This document shows positions 58,575 to 64,000 of a stretch of 64,000 bases of DNA, in pieces; the first letter of the stretch is position 1; each line of letters begins with the position of its first letter. Location of the stretch: assembly GCA_030684355.1 (NCBI GenBank), contig JAUXTN010000220.1:1-64000 (forward strand). Reading direction: 5' to 3'. The notes below the pieces were generated by a model, which made no database searches, was not told where the DNA came from, and saw nothing but the letters and a program-made list of their open reading frames with translations. The DNA comes from Pseudomonadota bacterium. GTDB taxonomy: Bacteria; Myxococcota_A; UBA796; SXON01. Both the position numbers and the translations under genes were made by a program.

Positions 58575-58952
58575 TCACGGCTTCGGCGGCTCCGAGCACG
58601 TGAACACGGACTCGGAGCCCGAGCCCATGCACTCCTTCCCCTCGGGGCACACGTCGCCCAGGCAGTCGCACGCCGGGGTGTCCCCGCAGGTGCCCGCGTC
58701 GTGACAGGAATACGTCTGCTCCGGGGCGGCGCCGCAGCAGCACGGAATCCCGGCGCCGCCACACATGGAGGCGGTGGTGCCCTCCGGGCAGGCCGCGCCG
58801 GTGTCGGTGCGGTTCTCGCACTCCGGCTCGTAGCTCTCCTGGATGCACACCTCGGCGCCCGTGCACGTGAGGGTGCCGCACGCGAGGGTGGCGGTGTCCT
58901 CGGGGGTGTCGGTGGGGGGGCAGCCGGCGAGGAGGAGGAGCAGGTGGATCAT
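58575..58952 (-). CDS. Small Cys-rich lipoprotein, function unknown
   Basis: 125 aa. The leader MIHLLLLLAGC ends with a lipobox Cys. The mature part has about 17 Cys in spacing suggestive of disulfides (CGTLTCTGAEVC, CPEGTTASMCGGAGIPCCC, CGDTPACDCLGDVCPEGKEC), as in short Cys-rich surface lipoproteins of Myxococcota. It lies 19 bp upstream of the esterase start in the same direction, so it may be co-transcribed with it. Confidence 0.6.
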   Translation of the reverse strand: MIHLLLLLAGCPPTDTPEDTATLACGTLTCTGAEVCIQESYEPECENRTDTGAACPEGTTASMCGGAGIPCCCGAAPEQTYSCHDAGTCGDTPACDCLGDVCPEGKECMGSGSESVFTCSEPPKP

Positions 58953-59062
58953 GGAGGCCTCGCGATCAACATAGAGGGGCCCGACGGCCCTTGCGCGTGC
59001 AAACGGCCTCCCCGTGTACGGTACGATTCCCCCGCCTCCTCTCCTTCCGCCCCCGGGCACCC

Positions 59063-59887
59063 ATGACGCTCTCCCCCGACGATGCGCGCGCCTTCTTCAG
59101 TCTCTGGTACTGCATCGACGCGTTCGTGTCCCAGCGCCGGGCGGTCGCTCCCGGCTTCGAGACACCCGCCCAGATGCGGGGCGCGGCGCCCGCGACGGTC
59201 GTGCGCATCCGTGATGTGCTCTGGAGCGATCCGACGCTCCTCGACGCCTTCGTCGCGGAGAACCCCTTCGACCTCCCCGCTGATGACCTCGAGACGGCGG
59301 CGGGATTCCGCCACGCCGTGAAGGGCCGGTTCTACGTCGAACGCATCCTGAAGGCGCACGCCGTGTTCGTCGCGGCGACAGGAAAGCAGGTGTACTTCGT
59401 GCGGGGGCTCTCCGAGCGCATCGACGATCTGCTCGCTCGTGCTCGCCCCGTGGGGTACGGGTCCATGGTCGAGACCGTCCTCCTTCCCTTTCGCGGCACG
59501 ATCGTGTGGGACGGATTCCCGATCGTGCACAACATCAGCTTCGGGCCCGGCCTCCGCGATACCTTCAAGGACGCCTACCGGACGGCGAAGGCCCGAGGGG
59601 AGATCGTGCAATCGCTCGGCGGCGCGCCTCGGGCCGCCCCCCTCCCCACGAAGGGTCCCGACTGGGGGCCTGTCGTGGCCGGGTTGGCTCGCGCGGCCGA
59701 CGGGCTCGGGAAGCCCGACACGGCGCTGCAAACGGCCTCCTTCCGTCTCCTGAAGCAGTGCGCCCAGCTCACTCAGCACACCCTGGACGAGCCAGCGGAC
59801 GAGGCGGCGCTGGAGGCCTCGATCCGCGCGTCACGCCGCGCGCTGAAGCACCTGGAGGAGACCTTCGCGCGGCTGGGGAGCCGTTGA
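59063..59887 (+). CDS. Unknown protein of 274 aa
   Basis: It starts MTLSPDDARAFFSLWYCIDA. The sequence is mostly helical with no signal peptide, membrane segment or recognised motif; FRGTIVWDGFPIVHNISFGPG in the middle is distinctive and the C-terminus is a charged helix (ALEASIRASRRALKHLEETF). The ATG at 59063 was preferred; an in-frame ATG at 58991 would extend the N-terminus by 24 residues. Base composition is slightly less GC-rich than the neighbours. Confidence 0.5.
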   Translation: MTLSPDDARAFFSLWYCIDAFVSQRRAVAPGFETPAQMRGAAPATVVRIRDVLWSDPTLLDAFVAENPFDLPADDLETAAGFRHAVKGRFYVERILKAHAVFVAATGKQVYFVRGLSERIDDLLARARPVGYGSMVETVLLPFRGTIVWDGFPIVHNISFGPGLRDTFKDAYRTAKARGEIVQSLGGAPRAAPLPTKGPDWGPVVAGLARAADGLGKPDTALQTASFRLLKQCAQLTQHTLDEPADEAALEASIRASRRALKHLEETFARLGSR

Positions 59888-59992
59888 GTCGAGTCGGGGT
59901 CCCCGGGCATCCCGGGGCGGCGGCCTGAGGACCGCCTCCGGAGCGAGGTCTTGTCGTCGGGTTTGGGCACCCCTCCGGCAAGATCGGCTCGT

Positions 59993-61418
59993 CTTGCGTT
60001 TCGCCAGTTCCTGGTCTCCGCGGTGAACGGATGAACAGTCTGTTCGGTCTAGACAAAATCGGCCCGGCCCGGTATCGGTGTGTTGCGACACCCACCCACC
60101 CGGAGCCGAGCCGTGCTTGCAAGCCTTCCCCTGCTAACCAGCTTCGCCGCCCTGCTCACCCCGCTGCGCGGCTGCTTCCCGCGGCAGGCCACCTACGAGA
60201 ACTTCGTGGCCGTGATGTTCGGGTGGGTGATGGCCCAAGGCACGGGTACCCTGTCGAGCGCGCTCGTCGCGGCGGACCTCACTGGTTCCAAGCACTGGTC
60301 CGCGTTCTACCGGCTCTTCAGCCGGGGGACGTGGTGCATCGACACGCTCGGCCTCACGGTGGCCGAGCTCCTCGTCGCGCGGTTCGTGCCGGATGGAACG
60401 ATCGTGGTGGCGGTGGACGACACGCTCCACGCCAAGGGCGGCAAGAACGTCGTCGGAGCGGGCACCCATCACGACCCGCTCACGTCCACCCGAACGCGGG
60501 CGCAGTTCCAGTTCGCGCACTGCTGGGTGACGCTCGCGCTCGTCGTCACGCTCCCGTTCGCCCGTCATCCGCGCGCACTCCCTTTCCTCTTCCGCCTCAA
60601 TATCCCAAAGAAGATGGCGGACAAGTGGGAGGTTCAGCACGCCAAGAAGACGGCGCTCGCGGGCGACCTCGTCAAGATCCTCGCCGCACGCTTTCCGGCA
60701 CGCGCCATCCGGGTCGTCAACGACAACCTGTACTCGTGCGACACCCTCCTGAAGAGGCTCCCGCCGAACGTGAACATGGTCGGGCGCCCGACCCCGAAGC
60801 AGGAGGCCGAGGCGGACACGCCCTGGCAGGAGCACCGGGTGCACATCTACGGTCGCGACGTCACCGTCCGCGTCAAGACCTGGACTGCCTACTGGGCCCC
60901 GGCGGACCAAACCGCCTCCTTCGCTGCGTCGTCGTATGGCGTCCGAACGGGAAGTACCCCTACGAGGCGTTCTTCTGCACCGACCCTACGCTGCCGGTCG
61001 AGGAGATCCTGCAGGAGTACGCGAAGCGGTGGAGCATCGAGGTCCGCTTTCACGAGACGAAGGCGAGCATCGGGGTCGACCACCCACAGTGTTGGAGCCG
61101 TGCCGCCGTCGAGCGGACCGCGCCAACGGGCATGCTCCTCTACAGCCTCGTCGTGCTCTGGTACGCCGACCACGGCCACGCCAGTCCCGCGGCGACCTGG
61201 CCCCGCCGCCCCTGGTACTCCCGGAAGGCGACACCCTCGTTCGAGGACATGATCGCGACGCTTCGCCGGGCAAGTCTCCACCCGGGACTTTCCGGGAGGG
61301 CCGATGCCGGACGGGACCACGGGAAAGTCGCGGCGGCTCTCGAGCGCTGGTTCGTCGAAGCGGCCTGATCGCCGCTCATGCACCGGACCGGGAGCGGTGT
61401 GGAGCGGCGAAACGCAAG
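59993..61418 (+). mobile_element. IS701-like insertion sequence with 13-bp terminal inverted repeats
   Basis: CTTGCGTTTCGCC at 59993-60005 and its exact reverse complement at 61406-61418 mark the ends. Between them lies a DDE transposase gene broken by a frameshift (60113-61368). The right end is 1 bp from the stop codon (61420-61422) of the thiosulfate dehydrogenase gene, at a CTAG that is a typical IS701 target. I see no matching direct repeat at the left end. Confidence 0.68.
60113..61368 (+). pseudogene. Frameshifted DDE transposase (IS701-like)
   Basis: The first part, from GTG 60113 with CGGAG upstream, reads LPLLTSFAALLTPLRGCFPR, then the first catalytic Asp in VAVDDTLHAKGGKN and the second in VVNDNLYSCDTL. 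Around 60890-60925 the reading shifts by -1; the rest continues as VVVWRPNGKYPYEAFFCTD and holds the catalytic Glu in EVRFHETKASIG, ending at 61368. Either one base was lost, inactivating it, or the shift is made by the ribosome; no classical slippery sequence is present, so decay is more likely. Confidence 0.75.
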
Positions 61419-61419
61419 C

Positions 61420-62370
61420 CTAGTACCGCGCGTCGCGCGGCTTCCCGCCGTCGGGCCAATCCTCGCCCTTGCGGGCGAAGTCCGGGCGGGGCTGGGTGGT
61501 GAAGTAGGCGGCGAGGTCGTAGGCCTCCTGATCGGTCAGCGTGCCGCCTTGCCCGAGCGGCATGTTCCAGCGGACGAACGCCGCGGCCGTGTCGAGCCGC
61601 GACATACCGGCGGCGATGTTGAACGAGCGATCGCCCCAGAGCGCCGGGTAGACATAGGCGGCGTCCGGCCCCTCGATCCCGGCCCCTTCGGCGCCATGGC
61701 ACGCGACACACTTCTCTCCGTAGAGCGCCTTTCCGTGCTCCGGGTCGGGCGTGGGAGGCTCCTTGATCCGCGCGAACCCGCGCCCTTCGATGGAGACGCC
61801 GCTCGGCACGCCCGCCGAGAGCCAGGTCATGTAGGCCACGATCGCGGTCATCTCCTCGCTGTCGGCGGGGAGCGGCGTGCCGTCCATACTGCGCTCGAAG
61901 CAGTCGTTCACCCGGTCCTGCAGGACGTTGACCTTCGCGTTCCGGGTACGGAACTCCGGAAACACCCCGGTGATGCCGATCCACGGCCCCGCGTTGGCGA
62001 CCGTGCCGCCCTCGAGGTGGCAGCTCGTGCAGTGGAGCCCGTTGCCGACGTGCTCGGGCAGCTCCTCCCAGGTGCGGGAGACGAGGACCTGCCCGCGGCG
62101 GACGGCGTCGCCCACCGGGCCCTCGGGGATGGTCGCGGGATCCGGCGCCTCGAGCGGCCAGGCCTTCGGCTTGTCCGCCACGGGCGGGGCGGTCGAGGCC
62201 CCGCCCGTCGCGGCGGACGCGGCCGCGGTCGGTGCCACCTCGGCTGGCGGCGCGCCCGTGTGGGCGTTCCCGCCGAGCACCCAACCGCCGATCCCGGCGG
62301 AGAGCGCCAGGGCCAACGTCGCCATGGGCCAGACCATGGGCGAGGGCGACTGCGAGGAAGACGTGGACAT
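61420..62370 (-). CDS. tsdA: Dihaem cytochrome c, thiosulfate dehydrogenase TsdA-like
   Basis: 316 aa. An N-terminal helix (MVWPMATLALALSAGIGGWVLG) and Ala/Pro linker precede two c domains: CTSCH at 114-118 in GNGLHCTSCHLEGG and CVACH at 221-225. The segment NDCFERSMDGTPLP contains Cys157 where TsdA has its Cys haem ligand. TsdA joins two thiosulfates to tetrathionate in the periplasm. CGGAGG lies 6 nt before the ATG at 62370. Its stop is directly next to the right end of the insertion sequence. The persulfide dioxygenase gene lies 40 bp upstream. Confidence 0.82.
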   Translation of the reverse strand: MSTSSSQSPSPMVWPMATLALALSAGIGGWVLGGNAHTGAPPAEVAPTAAASAATGGASTAPPVADKPKAWPLEAPDPATIPEGPVGDAVRRGQVLVSRTWEELPEHVGNGLHCTSCHLEGGTVANAGPWIGITGVFPEFRTRNAKVNVLQDRVNDCFERSMDGTPLPADSEEMTAIVAYMTWLSAGVPSGVSIEGRGFARIKEPPTPDPEHGKALYGEKCVACHGAEGAGIEGPDAAYVYPALWGDRSFNIAAGMSRLDTAAAFVRWNMPLGQGGTLTDQEAYDLAAYFTTQPRPDFARKGEDWPDGGKPRDARY

Positions 62371-62410
62371 CGGGCCTCCGGAGCGGATCGGATTCTCTGC
62401 GGTCGGACTC

Positions 62411-63112
62411 TCAGCCCTGCGGGATCGCTTCGCGGCCGCACTGCTGGTTGGCGGGCACCGCGCGGTCGATCTGCTTCGGGTAGGCGAGCTTGAGGTTCGC
62501 CATGATCTCGACGAGCTCCGCCTTCGTCTTCCCGCCGCCGAGCCGCGCGTTCGTCGCCAGCTCCTCCTTCACGGTGGAGATCGTCCGGCCCTTGTAGTCG
62601 TGGGCCGGGTACACGAGCGTGTCGGGCGGGAGGCTGAAGATCTGCTCGTGGACGCTGTCGTAGAGCCGGCCGGCGTCGCCCTGCTGGAAGTCGGTGCGGC
62701 CGCAGCCGCCGATGAGCAGCGCGTCGCCGGTGAACACGCGGTCGGCGCCGACGTAGGCGACGCACCCGTTGGTGTGGCCCGGCGTCTCGCGGACCTCGAG
62801 GTCGATGCTGTCCACGCGGATGTGGTCGCCGTGGGTGACCGGCACGTCCGCGCACGCCGCGCCGCCGTCGTGATGCACGACCGTCTTACTGCCGAAACGC
62901 TCGCGCAGCGCCGCGCCGGCCGTGACGTGATCGGCGTGCACGTGGGTCTCCAGCGTGTACACGAGCGTCAGGTCGAGCTCGCCGAGGAGCTTCGCGTAGG
63001 TCTCGATCTCCTCGACCACGGGGTCGACGAGGACCGCGCGGCGGGTGACCGGGTCGGCGAGCAGGTAGGTGTAGGTGGAGGAGACGGGCTCGAAGAGCTG
63101 GCGGAAGATCAT
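62411..63112 (-). CDS. Persulfide dioxygenase (ETHE1-like metallo-beta-lactamase fold)
   Basis: 233 aa. The metal motif THVHADH has His57, His59, Asp61 and His62; a further His lies in RETPGHTNGC and Asp in RVFTGDALLIGGCGRTDFQQG, a segment diagnostic of ETHE1-type enzymes, and His in VYPAHDYKGRTIS. It oxidises glutathione persulfide to sulfite with O2. AGGAG precedes the ATG at 63112. Together with TsdA and a rhodanese remnant it forms a small sulfur-oxidation module. Confidence 0.87.
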   Translation of the reverse strand: MIFRQLFEPVSSTYTYLLADPVTRRAVLVDPVVEEIETYAKLLGELDLTLVYTLETHVHADHVTAGAALRERFGSKTVVHHDGGAACADVPVTHGDHIRVDSIDLEVRETPGHTNGCVAYVGADRVFTGDALLIGGCGRTDFQQGDAGRLYDSVHEQIFSLPPDTLVYPAHDYKGRTISTVKEELATNARLGGGKTKAELVEIMANLKLAYPKQIDRAVPANQQCGREAIPQG

Positions 63113-63193
63113 CGTGAACTCCTGGTTGACGAGGAGGGGTCTAGCAAGCCTCGTGCCACCTCGACGATCCGCCTCGTTCCTGCATGAGCGCCC

Positions 63194-63227
63194 GTTTCGT
63201 TTCACCATTCGGCGGCTGTTTCGTTTC
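63194..63227. repeat. Direct repeat of GTTTCGTTTC
   Basis: Two perfect 10-bp copies at 63194-63203 and 63218-63227, 24 bp apart, just before the rhodanese remnant. Possibly a deletion or insertion scar; meaning unknown. Confidence 0.5.
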
Positions 63228-63239
63228 GTAGGTGCGCAG

Positions 63240-63401
63240 GTGCAACAAGCCCGGGACCACGTCCGCCCCCTGCGGATCGTCTACTGCGTCGGCGGCGTAC
63301 GGAGCGGACTCGCGTGGGCGTGGCTCACCGACCACGGCTACGACGTGGCGAACTACGACGGATCGTGGTGGGAGTGGGCCCGTGAGACGCCGGCGGAGTA
63401 G
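63240..63401 (+). pseudogene. Remnant of a rhodanese (thiosulfate sulfurtransferase) C-terminal half
   Basis: The translation PLRIVYCVGGVRSGLAWAWLTDHGYDVANYDGSWWEWA, quoted here in two overlapping pieces RIVYCVGGVRSG and YDVANYDGSWWEWA, matches the active-site loop (Cys-x-x-Gly-x-Arg) and the final NYDGSWxEW of thiosulfate sulfurtransferases. The N-terminal domain is missing; upstream bases to 63194 do not encode rhodanese. So this is a truncated relic, in a sulfur context. Confidence 0.65.
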
Positions 63402-63414
63402 GCCGACGATTTTT

Positions 63415-63480
63415 CGTTGCATGCAACGGAACGCCAGCCAGACCTCAATGATATTTCGCCGAAAATCAGACGATATATCG
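63415..63480. promoter_or_regulatory. AT-richer stretch with two perfect palindromes
   Basis: CGTTGCATGCAACG (63415-63428) and CGATATATCG (63471-63480) lie in the only clearly AT-rich stretch of the window, between the rhodanese remnant and the peroxiredoxin remnant. They look like operators of a regulator, or mobile-element ends. Confidence 0.4.
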
Positions 63481-63595
63481 TTGCGTGGTCGTGTCGGGCT
63501 GACGATTGTGTAGGTTCAAGCGTTTAGCAGCGTTGGCACAGACCTTGCTTTGATGGTGGGTGTGGCGGTCTTCCACGCCCTCAGGAGTCCTCATC

Positions 63596-63869
63596 ATGTC
63601 CGACATCGTGTCCCTCCCCCGCATCAGCGAGCCCGCCCCCCAGTTCAAGGCACCGAGTTCATCGGCTTCGCCAACGCCGCCGAGGAACGGGCGGGGTCCG
63701 CAGCATCGAGCAGAACTTCGAGGTGAAGGTGACGACGCCGGAAGGCTGGCAGCCCGGCGACAAGTGCATCGTTCCCCCGCCCGCAACGCAGGCCGCGGCC
63801 GAGGAGCGGCTGAAGTCTGGGTTCGAGGTGACGGACTGGTACTTCAGCAAGACGAGCTGCCCGGCGTAG
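63596..63869 (+). pseudogene. Remnant of a peroxiredoxin (AhpC/Prx type) with internal deletions
   Basis: The start (AGGAG then ATG at 63596) reads MSDIVSLPRISEPAPQFKA, the N-terminus of a peroxiredoxin. The next stretch in another frame reads GTEFIGFANAAEERAG, the segment that follows the peroxidatic Cys, and the end in a third frame reads SIEQNFEVKVTTPEGWQPGD, KCIVPPPATQAAAEER and FEVTDWYFSK, the Prx C-terminus. The active-site Cys region and the middle are gone, so it is non-functional. Confidence 0.68.
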
Positions 63870-63883
63870 AGCGGCAAAACGCA

Positions 63884-63909
63884 GCCGGTCCGCCCAGGGG
63901 GTGGGCCGG
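63884..63909. terminator. Hairpin after the peroxiredoxin remnant
   Basis: GCCGGTCCGCCCA pairs with TGGGCCGGT across a GGGG loop, with a small internal mismatch, 14 bp after the remnant's stop codon. It probably was the terminator of the intact peroxiredoxin gene. Confidence 0.45.
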
Positions 63910-63952
63910 TTTGGCGTTACGGTCCGACACCCCTCGACGACGGAGATCCCCC

Positions 63953-64000
63953 ATCAACACCGGCATCAACGAGAGCGACCGCGCCGCGGTTGTCGGCGAG
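63953..64000 (+). pseudogene. dps: Start of a Dps-like gene lacking a visible start codon (cut by window)
   Basis: In frame with ATC at 63953 the translation INTGINESDRAAVVGE resembles the N-terminus of Dps DNA-protecting ferritins (NTGI.E.DR). GGAG lies 7 nt upstream of the ATC, the place where a start codon is expected, but the base is C, not G, so ATC replaces ATG. No other in-frame start is seen nearby. Either ATC is used, which is rare, or the gene has lost its start. Only 16 codons are in the window. Confidence 0.4.

Noticed and set aside
60044..60060. CTAG at about 60047 as the left end of the insertion sequence
   Set aside because: The sequence after it does not match the right end, whereas the repeat at 59993-60005 matches over 13 bp.
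1..64000. CRISPR arrays, tRNA, rRNA genes or nosZ
   Set aside because: No regularly spaced repeats, no tRNA-like cloverleaf or rRNA sequence was noticed by eye, and no NosZ-like translation is present; a covariance search would be needed to exclude small RNAs.

Overview
This is a very GC-rich (about 70%) chromosomal window. Gene content points to a denitrifying member of the Myxococcota (former Deltaproteobacteria): MopE-type metal-binding plus FG-GAP lipoproteins, PEGA and formylglycine-enzyme (FGE) domains, an FHA-type sigma-54 activator, a TIGR02147 protein, a DUF4157 protein, and many start codons preceded by GGAG or AGGAG. The phylum assignment is inference from gene families.

Layout. 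(1) 1-12.2 kb: a protein kinase-like gene without catalytic residues, a large acidic protein with the GN motif seen in proteins linked to extracellular contractile injection systems (eCIS), and metabolic or surface genes (HAD hydrolase, SDR, 2OG-Fe(II) oxygenase, two lipoproteins, glyoxalase, PabA/TrpG-like amidotransferase, TIGR02147 protein). (2) 12.7-20.2 kb: a coupled three-gene set of exported proteins: BNR propeller; PQQ propeller-BNR-OmpA; caspase-PEGA-FGE. (3) 20.2-33.4 kb: signalling genes: a TPR-like lipoprotein, a PhcB-like methyltransferase divergent from an FHA sigma-54 activator, an NMT1-type lipoprotein coupled to a hybrid histidine kinase, a CHASE-PAS-GGDEF-EAL protein, and a DUF4157 protein with a C-terminal GxSxG hydrolase-like region. 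(4) 33.6-57.4 kb: a denitrification island covering nitrate to N2O: outer-membrane channel, periplasmic nitrate reductase (napA/napD/napB-like/napF-like) with a tetrahaem cytochrome, FeS protein and NrfD-type membrane subunit; NirK fused to cytochrome c, in one overlapping operon with an FGE (nirV-like) protein, SCO1, an Rrf2 regulator and a Crp/Fnr regulator; norCB-norQ-norD; hemerythrin, YwiC-like and NnrS-like proteins with a PAS-LuxR regulator; and a divergent operon of DUF1858/DUF2249, membrane and MIP18-like proteins. No nosZ is present. (5) 57.5-64 kb: an esterase, small unknowns, a frameshifted IS701-like insertion sequence, a thiosulfate dehydrogenase and persulfide dioxygenase pair, and a decayed stretch with remnants of a rhodanese, a peroxiredoxin and the start of a Dps gene.

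How the genes work together. Four promoter-like sites with the sigma-54 (-24/-12) spacing lie before the porin, the divergent operon, nirK and the hemerythrin gene. norC instead has a Crp/Fnr-type inverted repeat. The denitrification units therefore look like one regulon combining sigma-54 and a Crp/Fnr protein encoded inside the nirK operon. All these regulatory calls come from reading the sequence and are untested.
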